From Nonomuraea sp. NBC_00507 (GTDB taxonomy: Bacteria; Actinomycetota; Actinomycetes; Streptosporangiales; Streptosporangiaceae): a DNA stretch of 64,000 bases. The notes beneath the pieces are model-generated. The model had not been told where the DNA came from. It saw only the letters and a list, made by a program, of their open reading frames with translations, and did no database searches. Positions 1 through 9,249 of the stretch are shown here, piece by piece. The DNA is taken from NCBI RefSeq assembly GCF_036013525.1, contig NZ_CP107853.1:7316001-7380000 (forward strand), read 5' to 3'. A program made the translations under genes and the position numbers. Each line of letters starts with the position of its first letter. Within the stretch, counting starts at the first letter, position 1.

Positions 1-2172
1 CGGCGCGGCGTTCTTGGCCACGGGGAGGGACTCCCCGGTCAACGCCGACTCGTCGGCCTCGAGCCCGACCGCCGCCACGATCCGGCAGTCGGCGGGCACC
101 ACCTGGCCCGCCGAGAGCACCACCACGTCGCCGGGGACCAGGTCGCGGGCGTCGGCGTCGTGTTCCTCGCCGTGACGCAGGACCCGCGCGCGGACGCGTA
201 CGTGCCCGGCCAGCTCGGCCAGCGTGCGCGCGGTGGCCACCCGCTGCACGCCGCCGGCCAGCGCCGACAGCCCCATCACGCCGGAGACCAGGGCCGCGTC
301 CACGACAGAGCCCACCGCGGCCGAGCCCACCGCGCCGGCCGCGAGCACGGGCGTGAACGGGTTGGCCAGCTCCGCCGCCGTCTCGCGCAGCAGCGACGGC
401 CGCCTGCCGTTGGCGGCGACCGGTGTCCGCCTGCGCGCCGCCTCCCCTTCGCTCAGCCCGCCAGGGCCGGTGTCCAGCTCGCGCAGCACCGTCTCGACCG
501 GCATCGCGTGCCACGGCCGCGGATCGGCCGGAGTGAGGGCGGGCGTCAGCGTGGTACGCCAGGCACGCCAGGCGCCGTGGCCCATCGACAGGCAGGTCGC
601 GACGTGCATCGCCGTCAGGGCGTTGCCCGCAGAGCGCGGGGCGGGAGAGGTGAGGGCGAACAGGGCGCCCACGCCGGTGCCGCCGCGGGCCAGCCGCACC
701 CCGCCGGCGGCCACCTCGCGTGCCGCCGGGATGGCGGCGATCAGCGCGACCAGAGGCCGCAGATCGTCGTCGAGCAGCAGATGGGCGCCCCAGGGAGGCG
801 GGGCCGGGGCGCCGGCCGCCGAGCCGGTGCGGGCCCCCGGGGTGACCCCGGCTCCGCAGTCGGCCTGCGCCAGGGCCTGGGGGTCGGAGGACACCAGCAG
901 CACGCCCGCCCCGCCGGCCTGCAGCTCCCGCACCCGCTCCGCGCCCGCACCGGGCCGCACGATCACGCGCAGCCCGGCCTTGCGCGCGGCCGCCACGGCC
1001 GCCTCCGCGTCCGGCGAGCGCTGCCGCACGGTCTCGGCGCTCGCCTGCTTCTCGCCGTCGCGGGTCAGGGTGAGCCGCCGGCCGCGGGCCCGCAGCCGCC
1101 ACGGCCCCTCCTCCTGCGCGGCCTCCGGCCGGTCGGGGTCGAACAGCCGGTAGAGCCACGTGGCGATCTCCTCATGGTCGGCGCCGGGCGCGGGCCGCAC
1201 CTCGCCGATCGCACTGCGTGGCGACAGCAGGACGTCCTCGTCGAACACGACCGTGTCGATCCGGTCCAGGCGCCGCAGCGCCGCGCGGTCGGCGATCACC
1301 ACGCCGCGGCGCGACAACACGAAGCCCAGCTCGGCCGCGAACGTTTCGCGTCCCGCGAACGCCGGCTTGGGCGTGCAGATCATCGCCGTCTGCAGGCCGC
1401 GCCGGGCGTTCATGCTCAGCAGCGAGCCGACCAGGCCGCCCAGCGGCGCACCGGCGAGCAACTGGTCGGCGTAGCGGTCGGCGGGGCCGGGCGGCAGCGG
1501 GACGGGCCGCTCGGCGGGGACCGCGGAGGCGGCGGCCTGCTCCGGCGTCCCGGTCAGGCGCTCGTGCACCGCCTGCCACGCGCTGTCCACGGCGTGGTTC
1601 TCCCTGATCTGCACCAGACGCTGGGCCGTGTCGACCACCAGCCCCGTCAGGCCGGGCGCCAGCCCTTTCACGGCGGCGCTCGCCACCGGCAGCCACGTCC
1701 TCAGCGCGGGAAGGGGGATCGCGTCGTCGATCGCGTCGCGGAGCCGCGGCAGGTTGTCGACCAACGACACCAGGCCGGCGACCTCCCCGGGCAGCGGGGT
1801 GCGGTGGAGGAGCCACTCCACGCCGGTCGCCGCGATGCCGCCCAGGTCCGCCGCCAGGACCAGCCCGGGCGGCGGTTCGGCGGCCACCCGCGACCCGGCC
1901 TTGGCCTCCGCCTCCTCCAGCGCCCTCATCAGCTCGGCGGTGTCGGCGGGCGGGTCGTCCAGCGCCACGATCGCCCGGCTCAGCGGCACGTTGACCCGGG
2001 CCCACCGCACGCCCGGGACCGCCTGCAGCCTGCCCTCGATCTCGGCCGCCAGGACCGGCTCGCGCAGCAGCTCCAGATGGATGCGGCCCGGATATGTCCA
2101 GGTCGAGCGCCCGCCGAGAGCGCCGACCGCGTCCGTCACACGGCGCAGGGTACGAGTGAGGTGTCCGAGCAT
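1..2172 (-). CDS. Cation-transporting P-type ATPase, N-terminal part (cut by window edge)
   Basis: Reading leftward from ATG at 2172, the frame is open for 724 codons to the window edge. The first ~80 residues resemble a degenerate heavy-metal-associated fold. A long middle region follows, then an actuator domain ending in DESALTGES near residue 712, the conserved TGES dephosphorylation motif. The phosphorylation (DKTGT) and nucleotide-binding domains lie outside the window. So long a region before the actuator domain is typical of the large actinobacterial P-type ATPases of the CtpI type (family knowledge). The transported ion cannot be told from this part. It is divergent from the MFS gene, with 172 bases between. 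An inverted repeat GTTCAT (2213-2218) / ATGAAC (2228-2233) sits upstream of the start and could be an operator. Confidence 0.85.
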   Translation of the reverse strand, partial: MLGHLTRTLRRVTDAVGALGGRSTWTYPGRIHLELLREPVLAAEIEGRLQAVPGVRWARVNVPLSRAIVALDDPPADTAELMRALEEAEAKAGSRVAAEPPPGLVLAADLGGIAATGVEWLLHRTPLPGEVAGLVSLVDNLPRLRDAIDDAIPLPALRTWLPVASAAVKGLAPGLTGLVVDTAQRLVQIRENHAVDSAWQAVHERLTGTPEQAAASAVPAERPVPLPPGPADRYADQLLAGAPLGGLVGSLLSMNARRGLQTAMICTPKPAFAGRETFAAELGFVLSRRGVVIADRAALRRLDRIDTVVFDEDVLLSPRSAIGEVRPAPGADHEEIATWLYRLFDPDRPEAAQEEGPWRLRARGRRLTLTRDGEKQASAETVRQRSPDAEAAVAAARKAGLRVIVRPGAGAERVRELQAGGAGVLLVSSDPQALAQADCGAGVTPGARTGSAAGAPAPPPWGAHLLLDDDLRPLVALIAAIPAAREVAAGGVRLARGGTGVGALFALTSPAPRSAGNALTAMHVATCLSMGHGAWRAWRTTLTPALTPADPRPWHAMPVETVLRELDTGPGGLSEGEAARRRTPVAANGRRPSLLRETAAELANPFTPVLAAGAVGSAAVGSVVDAALVSGVMGLSALAGGVQRVATARTLAELAGHVRVRARVLRHGEEHDADARDLVPGDVVVLSAGQVVPADCRIVAAVGLEADESALTGESLPVAKNAAP

Positions 2173-2310
2173 GGGTGTCCCCGTACCCCGCCAGCCGGGA
2201 TCAGTCGAGGACGTTCATTAAATCTCCATGAACAACGCCTTTACCGCACGCCCCTGCAGCCCGCTCCGTGCCCAGGCGGAAGCGATCACGCAGATCACTC
2301 CCGCCACTAT

Positions 2311-2324
2311 TTAGGTTTGCCTAA
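2311..2324. promoter_or_regulatory. DtxR/IdeR-like iron box upstream of MFS gene
   Basis: TTAGGTTTGCCTAA is a perfect 5-base inverted repeat (TTAGG/CCTAA) around TTTG. It is close to the core of actinobacterial DtxR/IdeR/DmdR iron boxes (TTAGGTTAGCCTAA-like). It lies 20 bases before the MFS start, where a bound repressor would block the promoter. A second small repeat, GTAC-TTT-GTAC, follows at 2332-2342. Iron control is an inference from the motif only. Confidence 0.5.
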
Positions 2325-2344
2325 TTTTTGTGTACTTTGTACGC

Positions 2345-3808
2345 ATGACTCAGCCTCCGAAGGCCGGGTGGACGCTGGCCGTGGTCTGCCTGGCCGCGGT
2401 TCTGCTCACCCTGGACATCACGATCGTCAACGTCGCGCTCCCGGAGATCGCGGGTGAGCTGCAGGCCCGTCTGGACGGCCTGCAGTGGGCCATCAACGGC
2501 TACACGCTCGCCTTCGCCGCCTTGTTGCTCACCGCGGGATCGGTCTCCGACCGCGTCGGCCGCCGCGCGATCTTCACGGCCGGGGTCGCGCTGTTCACCG
2601 CCGCCTCCGCGGCCTGCGGGGCGGCCTGGAGCCCGGGCGCGCTGACGGCCTTCCGCATCGCGCAGGGGGTCGGCGGCGCGATGATCATGGGCACCGCGAT
2701 GGCGCTCATCGCCGGCGCCTATCCGGCGGGCCGCGCCCGGCAGGGCGCCATCGGGGCGTTCTCCGCCGCGGGCGGCGCGGCCGCCGGGCTCGGGCCGCTG
2801 GTCGGCGGCCTGATGGTGGACACGCTCGGCTGGCGGTGGATCTTCTGGATCAACCTGCCCGTGGGGGCGATCCTGCTGGCCGGGACGCTGCTGCGGCTGC
2901 GCGAGCCGGCCAGGGAGGCACCCGCCGGCCGGATCGACGTGGCCGGCGCCGTGCTGGCCGTCACCATGCTCTTCGCCCTCAACTACGCGCTGATCGCCGG
3001 TCCCGGCCAGGGCTGGGGCTCACCCGGGGTGCTGGCGGCGCTGCTCGCCGGTCTGGTGCTGCTCGGCCTGTTCGTCGCGGTGCAGGCCCGCCGCCCGCAC
3101 GCCGTGCTGGACGTGCGCTTGTTCCGGATGCCGACGTTCACCGGCGCGGTGCTGCTGACGTTCCTGGCCAGGATCACCAGTTTCGGCATCCTGCCGTACC
3201 TGATCCTGTGGCTGCAGGGCATGCTCGGGCACTCTCCGCTGGAGACCGGGCTGCGGCTGCTGGCCCTGACCCTGCCCATCCTGATCGTCGCCCCGCTGGC
3301 CGGTCGGCTGGGGGAGCGGATCCCCGCGTCCCGGCTGCTGGCCGGGGGCTTCGCGCTGATCGCCATCGCCTTCGTCCTGATGGCCAGGGTGGGGCCGGAC
3401 AGCTCGTGGCTCGTCGCGCTGCCCGGCTTCGTGCTGCTCGGCGCCGGCGGGGCCTTGGCCTTCCCACCGCTGCTGGGCGTCACGCTCGACGTCGTGCCCG
3501 GCGAACGGGCGGGCATGGCCTCGGGCCTGTCCAACACCTTCTTCCCGCTGGGCACGGCCACCGGTGTGGCCGCGTTCGGGGCGATCTTCACGACCCGGAT
3601 CGAGGCCGAGCTCCCCGGGCAGGCCGCGGTGGTGGCCGGCGGCCGGTTCGACCTGGTGAGCCAGTCCGCCCAGGAGACGGCCAGGAACGCCTTCACCGGC
3701 GCGCTGGCCACCACCTGCCTGGTGGCCGCGGCCGCGGGGCTGGCCGGCGTGGCGATCTCACTGCTGCTCATCCGGGCTCGCGACAGGCGGCCGGTCCCCG
3801 TGGGGTGA
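2345..3808 (+). CDS. MFS drug/metabolite exporter, DHA2 (EmrB/QacA) type
   Basis: A 487-residue membrane protein with the length and hydrophobic pattern of 14-helix proton antiporters. Motif A appears as DRVGRR near residue 69, and the DHA2 stretch GWRWIFWINLPVG follows helix 5. These proteins export drugs, dyes or secondary metabolites at the cytoplasmic membrane; the substrate is unknown here. ATG at 2345 (MTQPPKAG) was chosen over an upstream GTG at 2330, because the 5-residue extension MYFVR lies in the promoter palindrome. No TetR neighbour is present, which is unusual for this class. The upstream DtxR-like box instead hints at iron-linked control, for example siderophore export. Confidence 0.92.
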   Translation: MTQPPKAGWTLAVVCLAAVLLTLDITIVNVALPEIAGELQARLDGLQWAINGYTLAFAALLLTAGSVSDRVGRRAIFTAGVALFTAASAACGAAWSPGALTAFRIAQGVGGAMIMGTAMALIAGAYPAGRARQGAIGAFSAAGGAAAGLGPLVGGLMVDTLGWRWIFWINLPVGAILLAGTLLRLREPAREAPAGRIDVAGAVLAVTMLFALNYALIAGPGQGWGSPGVLAALLAGLVLLGLFVAVQARRPHAVLDVRLFRMPTFTGAVLLTFLARITSFGILPYLILWLQGMLGHSPLETGLRLLALTLPILIVAPLAGRLGERIPASRLLAGGFALIAIAFVLMARVGPDSSWLVALPGFVLLGAGGALAFPPLLGVTLDVVPGERAGMASGLSNTFFPLGTATGVAAFGAIFTTRIEAELPGQAAVVAGGRFDLVSQSAQETARNAFTGALATTCLVAAAAGLAGVAISLLLIRARDRRPVPVG

Positions 3809-3810
3809 AA

Positions 3811-3828
3811 CCTAGGGAAAGCCCTAGG
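3811..3828 (+). terminator. Hairpin after MFS gene (possible terminator or operator)
   Basis: CCTAGGG-AAAG-CCCTAGG begins two bases after the MFS stop codon. It can form a 7-bp stem with a 4-base loop but has no following T-run. It may be a terminator of the kind common in actinomycetes, or an operator for the downstream peptidase gene. Confidence 0.4.
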
Positions 3829-3948
3829 GCGTCCCCGGAGGCGGCCGCTGCCCGTTCCGTGCCAACCTGCGGGAATTCGATCCGCGCGGCCGCCCGGGCC
3901 CCTTCCGGCCGACAGGGCCGCGCCACGACGCCTGGGGGTGGGCAAGGC

Positions 3949-5865
3949 ATGACCGAGGCATCAGAGACGATGGCGAAGCGGCTGGCCGACGCGGTGGAGT
4001 TGCCGGACTTCCTGCGCACCGCGGGCACGTTGACGCTCGCCGACCGGCGCACGCTGGTCCAGCAGGCGCTCGTGCTCATCGAGCAGAACTACGTGCACCT
4101 GCCGCTCAAGGCCGCGATGCACGCCGTGAACCCGGTCCAGCGGCTCAGGCTGCTGGCCCAGCGACTCGGCCGGCAGAGCGAGACGGGCATGGACCCGGAG
4201 TGGCGCTTCCACCAGGAGCTGTCAGAGATCTTCCACTCGATGCGCGACCTGCACACCAACTACCTGCTGCCGGTGCCGTTCTCCGGCAAGATCGCGTACC
4301 TGCCGTACCAGATCGAGGAGTACTTCGAGGGCGACGAGCCGCACTACGTGGTGACCAGGGTCGTCGAGGGCTTCTCCGCTCCCGGGTTCGGCCCCGGCGT
4401 GGAGGTGACGCATTGGAACGGGGTGCCGATCGAGCGGGCGGTGGCGCTCAACGCGGTACGCTTCGCCGGCAGCAACGCGGCGGCGCGGCACTCGCGCGGC
4501 CTGCAGTCGCTCACCCTCCGGCCGCTGCGCATCCACGTGCCGCCCGACGAGGACTGGGTGGTGCTCACCTACGTCAACGGCGACGGGATCTCCCGGGAGC
4601 TGCGGGAGAAGTGGCGCATCACCGAGAACGTGCCGCCCTTCGTCGACGCCGACGAGCTCAGCACCGCGGCCGTGGCTCAAGGGCTCGACCTCGGCACGGA
4701 CGAGATCGGCCGCGCCGTCACGATGTTGTACGTGCCCACGTCGGTCACGGCGCGGGAGTCGCTGGCCTTCGCGGACCTGACGACCGAGCCCGCGGCGCCG
4801 GGCGCGGACGTCCCGACGTCCATGCCGGCGGTGTTCCGGGCCAGGAGCGTGGTCACCGCGTCCGGCACGTACGGCCACATCCGCGTGTTCACGTTCAACG
4901 TCAACAACCCCGACGGGTTCGTACGGGAGTTCGTCCGGCTCATCGAGCTGCTGCCGCAGAACGGGCTCATCGTGGACGTACGCGGCAACGGCGGCGGGCA
5001 CATCTTCGCCAGCGAGTTCCTCCTGCAGACGCTCACCCCCCACCCGATCTCCCCGGAGCCGACGCAGTTCATCGCGACGCCGCTCAACCTGCGGATCTGC
5101 GGGCAGCACAAGAACAACCCGACCGGCCAGATCGACCTCACGCCGTGGTGCAGGTCGATGGAGCAGGCGCTGGAGACGGGCGCCGTCTACTCCGGCGGCT
5201 TCACCATCACGCCCGCCGACGGGGCCAACGCCATCGGCCAGCGCTACCACGGCCCCGTCGTGCTGATCACCGACGCCCGCTGTTACTCGGCGACCGACAT
5301 CTTCGCCGCCGGTTTCCAGGACCACAAGATCGGCCCCGTCCTCGGCGTGGACGGCAACACCGGCGCCGGCGGCGCCAACGTGTGGACGCACCAGCTGCTC
5401 AGCACGCTGCTGGAGCTGCCGGAACCGGCCGCGGACACGCCGTACAGGCCGCTGCCGGGGCAGGCGAACATGCGGGTGTCGATCCGGCGCACCCTGCGCG
5501 TGCACGACCTCGCGGGCACCCCCGTCGAGGACCTCGGCGTCGTGCCCGACCAGCGGCACCGCATGACGCGCAGGGACGTGCTCCAGGGCAACACGGACCT
5601 GCTCGAACGGGCCGGGCAGCTGCTGGCCGGCCGGTCGGTGCGCCGCCTCGAGGCGCAGGTGGCCGCGGCGAGCGGCGAGCTGACCCTGCGGAGCCGGCTC
5701 GTGGACCGGGCCGACGTCTACCTCGACGGTCGGCCGCGACTGTCGGTGGACCTGGCGCAGGAGTCCGTGACGTTCCCCGTCCCGGGGATCGGCGCCGCCC
5801 AGGTGGTCCGGGTGGAGGGTTTCAAGGAAGGGGAGCTCGTCGCGGCCCGCACGATCGTCCGCTGA
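3949..5865 (+). CDS. S41 family (C-terminal-processing/tricorn-like) peptidase
   Basis: A 638-residue protein. The ~300-residue N-terminal half has no motif I recognise. The C-terminal half carries the S41 core: LIVDVRGNGGGH (about residues 343-354) and the nucleophile loop TDARCYSATDIFAAGFQDHK, with the catalytic serine at about residue 447. No signal peptide is visible, so it is probably cytoplasmic. ATG at 3949 follows GGGGGTGGG. The reading frame is open further upstream through the MFS gene, but that part is non-coding antisense-style sequence and was rejected. Substrate unknown. It stands alone, converging on the amidase gene 6 bases away. Confidence 0.88.
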   Translation: MTEASETMAKRLADAVELPDFLRTAGTLTLADRRTLVQQALVLIEQNYVHLPLKAAMHAVNPVQRLRLLAQRLGRQSETGMDPEWRFHQELSEIFHSMRDLHTNYLLPVPFSGKIAYLPYQIEEYFEGDEPHYVVTRVVEGFSAPGFGPGVEVTHWNGVPIERAVALNAVRFAGSNAAARHSRGLQSLTLRPLRIHVPPDEDWVVLTYVNGDGISRELREKWRITENVPPFVDADELSTAAVAQGLDLGTDEIGRAVTMLYVPTSVTARESLAFADLTTEPAAPGADVPTSMPAVFRARSVVTASGTYGHIRVFTFNVNNPDGFVREFVRLIELLPQNGLIVDVRGNGGGHIFASEFLLQTLTPHPISPEPTQFIATPLNLRICGQHKNNPTGQIDLTPWCRSMEQALETGAVYSGGFTITPADGANAIGQRYHGPVVLITDARCYSATDIFAAGFQDHKIGPVLGVDGNTGAGGANVWTHQLLSTLLELPEPAADTPYRPLPGQANMRVSIRRTLRVHDLAGTPVEDLGVVPDQRHRMTRRDVLQGNTDLLERAGQLLAGRSVRRLEAQVAAASGELTLRSRLVDRADVYLDGRPRLSVDLAQESVTFPVPGIGAAQVVRVEGFKEGELVAARTIVR

Positions 5866-5871
5866 CCCCGC

Positions 5872-6678
5872 TCACACGCGCAGCAGCGACGGCCAGGTCT
5901 TGGGCCCGACGACGCCGTCCTCGTCGAGGCCCTCGGCCTGCTGGAACCCGCGGACGAGCTCGACCAGGCCGGTGTCGCAGCGGGTGGACGTCAACCAGCC
6001 CTCGAGCCCGTCCTGGACGCCGGTGTAGGCGGCCCGCGGCACGTGACCGCGGGCGAACAGGCAGCCTCTGACCGTCTTGACGTCGGCGTTGTCGTCACCG
6101 AGGCGGATCAGCGGCAGGTTCTTCACGATGGTCTCCGTCCAGGATGGGTCCGGGTCGCCCTTGATGATGGCGGCGACGGACGCCCGGAAGTCGTTCATAT
6201 CGAGGGAGTGCGGGTCCGGTTTGGCGGTGTTGACCTCCCGGTGCGCCTTCACCCGGGAGGCCGGCAGCCCGAACTCGCGGCACAGCTCCGCGCACAGCCG
6301 GATGTAGGCCTCGACCTGCGCCGCGGGCCAGGGCTGGAAGCCGTTGTTCTCCGCCTCGATGCCGATCGAGCTGGAGTTGTCGTGCCGCGGGGAGGTCGAC
6401 GGGGCGTTGTGCCAGCACCGTCCGGCGGCGATGACGTAGATCCGCCCGGACCTGCCGAGCCCGAAGTGCGACAGCGGCCCGTCCAGTCCGGGGCGGCCGT
6501 CGCGCACCACAGCCAGCGACGGGTAGTCGCCGCCGGCCGGCGGGCCCGCGGTGTGGTGACAGACGATGCCCTGCACCTCGGGCTGCGGCCCGTGACCGCG
6601 GGTCTTCCATCCGGCCACTTCGGTCACCGGTCCGCCGGTGCGGCGGGCGACGTCGGCGAGCTGGGTCAGGAACGGCAT
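5872..6678 (-). CDS. N-acetylmuramoyl-L-alanine amidase (Amidase_2) with peptidoglycan-binding domain
   Basis: 268 residues. The N-terminal Amidase_2 domain (about 15-165) keeps the zinc-site and catalytic motifs IVCHHT (His41/His42), RCWHN (His90) and the KAHREV...KPDP segment (146-155). The C-terminal ~70 residues form a PG_binding_1 repeat ending GVVGPKTWPSLL. The enzyme hydrolyses the bond between MurNAc and L-alanine in the cell wall. No classical signal peptide is visible at the start, so export or a phage-like lysin role is unresolved. It is a single gene on the minus strand. Confidence 0.93.
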   Translation of the reverse strand: MPFLTQLADVARRTGGPVTEVAGWKTRGHGPQPEVQGIVCHHTAGPPAGGDYPSLAVVRDGRPGLDGPLSHFGLGRSGRIYVIAAGRCWHNAPSTSPRHDNSSSIGIEAENNGFQPWPAAQVEAYIRLCAELCREFGLPASRVKAHREVNTAKPDPHSLDMNDFRASVAAIIKGDPDPSWTETIVKNLPLIRLGDDNADVKTVRGCLFARGHVPRAAYTGVQDGLEGWLTSTRCDTGLVELVRGFQQAEGLDEDGVVGPKTWPSLLRV

Positions 6679-6770
6679 GATCAGGAACCTTCATCGCAAT
6701 CGTCGCGGGCAGTTGCTTACAGATCTTTAGCATGCCCTATCTCTGCGTGATCGCGAGAATCGGGGCGATC

Positions 6771-7769
6771 TTACGCCGACACCGTGATGACGACCTTGCC
6801 CGGGGCGCGGCCCTCTTCCTGATACCTGATGGCCGCGGGGATCTCCTCGAACGGGTACTTCCGGTCGATGACCGGGCTGACCTGGCCGTCCTCGATGAGT
6901 CCGGTCAGCGTGAGAAGGTTGCGCCTGTTCTGCTCCGCCGTGCACCCGACCACGTCTGTCAGCACCACCTTGTGGGGCAGGAACATACCGGCCGCCAGCG
7001 TGGCGAACATCCGCCCGGCCGGCTGGAACCAGCGGCCGGCGGGCCCGCCGACCAGGACGTGGATGCCCTTGGGCTTCAGGACCCGCCGGTAGGCCGACGC
7101 GCGCCGGCTGCACGCGTTGTCCACCACGAGGTCGAAGCGGCGGCCGAGCCGGGTGAAGTCCTCCTTGGTGTAGTCGACGACCTCGTCAGCGCCGAGTGAG
7201 CGGACCAGGTCCACGTTCCTGTGGCTGCAGACGCCGGTGACGTGCGCGCCGAAGGCCTTGGCGAGCTGCACGGCGAACGTCCCCACGCCGCCCGAGGCCC
7301 CGTTGACCAGGACCCGCTGCCCGGGCTGCAGCCTGCCGTCGTCGCGGACGGCCAGCAGCGCGGTGCCGGCCGCCAGCGGGACCGCGGCCGCCTCCTCGAA
7401 CGACAGGTTCCGCGGCTTCGGCGCCAGCTCGGCCGCCTCGACGCGGACGTACTCGCCGAACCCGCCCTGCTTGGACATCGCGAACACCTCGTCGCCTGGC
7501 GCGAACTCGGTGACGTTCTTCCCGACCGCCTCGACCTCACCGGCCACGTCGGCGCCGAGGATCGGGATCGACGGCTTGCGCAGCCCGAGGCCGCCGGGCA
7601 TGACCCGCGCGACGTACGGCTCCCCGCGCATCCCGTGCCAGTCGTAGGGCTGGACGGACGTGGCGCGCACCCGCACCAGCACCTCGCCGGGGCCGGGCTC
7701 GGGCCGGTCGACGTCCATGAGCTTGAGCGCGGCGGGCGGGCCGTACGTGCGTAGAACGAAAGCCTTCAT
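6771..7769 (-). CDS. NAD(P)-dependent alcohol dehydrogenase / quinone-oxidoreductase-like (MDR family)
   Basis: 332 residues of the medium-chain dehydrogenase fold: GroES-like domain (1-125), then a Rossmann domain with NGASGGVGTFAVQLAK (156-171). Structural and catalytic zinc cysteines are absent, placing it with the zinc-independent quinone oxidoreductase/enoyl reductase-like group. The start is ATG at 7769 behind GGAGGAGGA; an in-frame extension runs far upstream but crosses the divergent gene's coding DNA. The substrate is not deducible. It diverges from the DUF2306 gene with 156 bases between. Confidence 0.9.
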   Translation of the reverse strand: MKAFVLRTYGPPAALKLMDVDRPEPGPGEVLVRVRATSVQPYDWHGMRGEPYVARVMPGGLGLRKPSIPILGADVAGEVEAVGKNVTEFAPGDEVFAMSKQGGFGEYVRVEAAELAPKPRNLSFEEAAAVPLAAGTALLAVRDDGRLQPGQRVLVNGASGGVGTFAVQLAKAFGAHVTGVCSHRNVDLVRSLGADEVVDYTKEDFTRLGRRFDLVVDNACSRRASAYRRVLKPKGIHVLVGGPAGRWFQPAGRMFATLAAGMFLPHKVVLTDVVGCTAEQNRRNLLTLTGLIEDGQVSPVIDRKYPFEEIPAAIRYQEEGRAPGKVVITVSA

Positions 7770-7925
7770 CACATTCCTCCTCCGGGAGCGGTTGAACGTC
7801 AGTGTCGCCAAGACCCGCCCCCGGTCCAACGGCCGAAAGTACGACCTCCTCGGTGGCCGATAGGCCGGGCCGGCCGAGCCGTTCCGCCGATGAACCGCGA
7901 CCGCCCCGGCGGTCACGATCGAGGC

Positions 7926-8582
7926 ATGACCCTCCAGACCACCAGGACACGCCGCCCGGCCACCAGGGCAGGATGGCTCCTTCCCGCCGGGCTCATCGTT
8001 CTCAGCTTCGTTCCCGTGCTCGCCGGCGCCGTCCGGCTGACCGAGCTGGCCGCCGGCGCCGACGTCACGCCCGCGAACGCGCGGTTCGTCGCCATGCCGC
8101 TGCCGGTGATGCTGCACATCGTCGCCGCCAGCCTGTACAGCGTCCTGGGGGCGTTCCAGTTCGGCCGCGTCCGGCGGCGCTGGCACCGCGCGGCGGGGCG
8201 GATCCTCATCCCCGCCGGGCTCGTCACGGCGCTGTCCGGCCTGTGGATGACCCTGTTCCTGGCCCGCCCGCCCGGCGACGGCGATCTGCTGGCCGCCTTC
8301 CGGCTCGTGTTCGGCACGACGATGGCCGTCTCCCTCGTGCTCGGCCTGGCCGCGATCCTGCGCCGGGACATCGCCGGGCACCGCGCCTGGATGACCCGCG
8401 CCTACGCGATCGGCATGGGCGCCGGCACGCAGGCGGTGACCCAGGCCGTCTGGCTCATCGTGCACGGCGGTGAGCAGGACGAGGTCACCCGTGCGCTGCT
8501 CCTGGCCGCCGGCTGGGTGATCAACCTCGCCGTCGCCGAAGGGATCATCAGCCGGCGGCGGAGGTCCCGGGTCAGTGCTTGA
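7926..8582 (+). CDS. DUF2306-like integral membrane protein
   Basis: A 218-residue protein with about six hydrophobic helices: around 20-40, 65-85, 98-118, 132-152, 165-185 and 195-212. Conserved HR.AGR and GHRAWMTRAYA segments are typical of the DUF2306 family of predicted membrane proteins with no known activity. ATG at 7926 was chosen; an upstream ATG at 7890 adds a polar dozen residues. Its last 11 bases overlap the end of the convergent response-regulator gene. Promoters of many two-component regulators act on adjacent membrane genes, so a link is possible but unproven. Confidence 0.8.
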   Translation: MTLQTTRTRRPATRAGWLLPAGLIVLSFVPVLAGAVRLTELAAGADVTPANARFVAMPLPVMLHIVAASLYSVLGAFQFGRVRRRWHRAAGRILIPAGLVTALSGLWMTLFLARPPGDGDLLAAFRLVFGTTMAVSLVLGLAAILRRDIAGHRAWMTRAYAIGMGAGTQAVTQAVWLIVHGGEQDEVTRALLLAAGWVINLAVAEGIISRRRRSRVSA

Positions 8583-9249
8583 CGCGGTTGGTCTCGTACG
8601 CCCACATCGCGATCTCCACGCGGTTGCGCACGCCGAGCTTGGTCATCAGGCTCGCGACGTGGCTCTTGACCGTGCTGAGCGAGATGTGCAGCTCGGCGGC
8701 TATCTCGCTGTTGGTCCGCCCGCGTGCCACAGTGAGCAGGATCTGCTCCTCCCGGTCCGTGAGCGCCTCGATGGGCTGCGCGAGCGGCGCGGCCGGCCCG
8801 GCGCCGGCGAAGGCGCCCAGCAGCCGCGCGGTGATGCTCGGTGCGATCAGCGCGTCGCCGCCCGCGGCCGCCCGGATGGCCTGGGCCAGCAGCTGCGGAC
8901 CCGCGTCCTTGAGCAGGAAGCCCCGGGCGCCGGCCCGCAGCGCCTCGTAGACGTATTCGTCCAGGTCGAACGTGGTGATGACCACCACGGCGAGCGGGTC
9001 GCCGACGTCCGGGCCCGCCAGCAGGCGGGTGGCGTCGATGCCGTTGAGGTGAGGCATGCGGATGTCGAACAGGCACACGTCGGGACGCAGCCGCCGGGCG
9101 AGCTCGACGGCCCGCCGCCCGTCGCCGGCCTCGCCGACGACCTCGATGTCCGGCTGGGCGTCGAGGATCATCCTGAGTCCGGTGCGGGCGATCTCCTGGT
9201 CGTCGGCCACGACCACCGTGATGTTCCTGTCGGGGATGGTGTTGCTCAT
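8572..9249 (-). CDS. Two-component response regulator, NarL/LuxR family
   Basis: 225 residues. The receiver domain (10-130) has the acidic pair ADD, the phospho-acceptor Asp62 in CLFDIRMPH and the lysine in FLLKD. The C-terminal LuxR helix-turn-helix (about 160-218) contains LTDREEQILL...TNSEIAAELHISLSTVKSHV. The start ATG overlaps the stop of the histidine kinase gene (ATGA), so the two are co-translated. It would bind DNA when phosphorylated by the neighbouring kinase. Targets are unknown. Confidence 0.95.
   Translation of the reverse strand: MSNTIPDRNITVVVADDQEIARTGLRMILDAQPDIEVVGEAGDGRRAVELARRLRPDVCLFDIRMPHLNGIDATRLLAGPDVGDPLAVVVITTFDLDEYVYEALRAGARGFLLKDAGPQLLAQAIRAAAGGDALIAPSITARLLGAFAGAGPAAPLAQPIEALTDREEQILLTVARGRTNSEIAAELHISLSTVKSHVASLMTKLGVRNRVEIAMWAYETNRVKH

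Noticed and set aside
160..2457. 765-codon plus-strand open frame over the P-type ATPase
   Set aside because: It is Arg/Gly/Pro-rich antisense translation. The minus frame contains TGES and ordered ATPase sequence, so the plus frame is a GC-rich shadow.
2485..5865. 1126-codon frame apparently fusing the MFS region to the S41 peptidase
   Set aside because: The first ~490 codons are an out-of-frame reading of the MFS gene. The peptidase has its own ATG and ribosome site at 3949.
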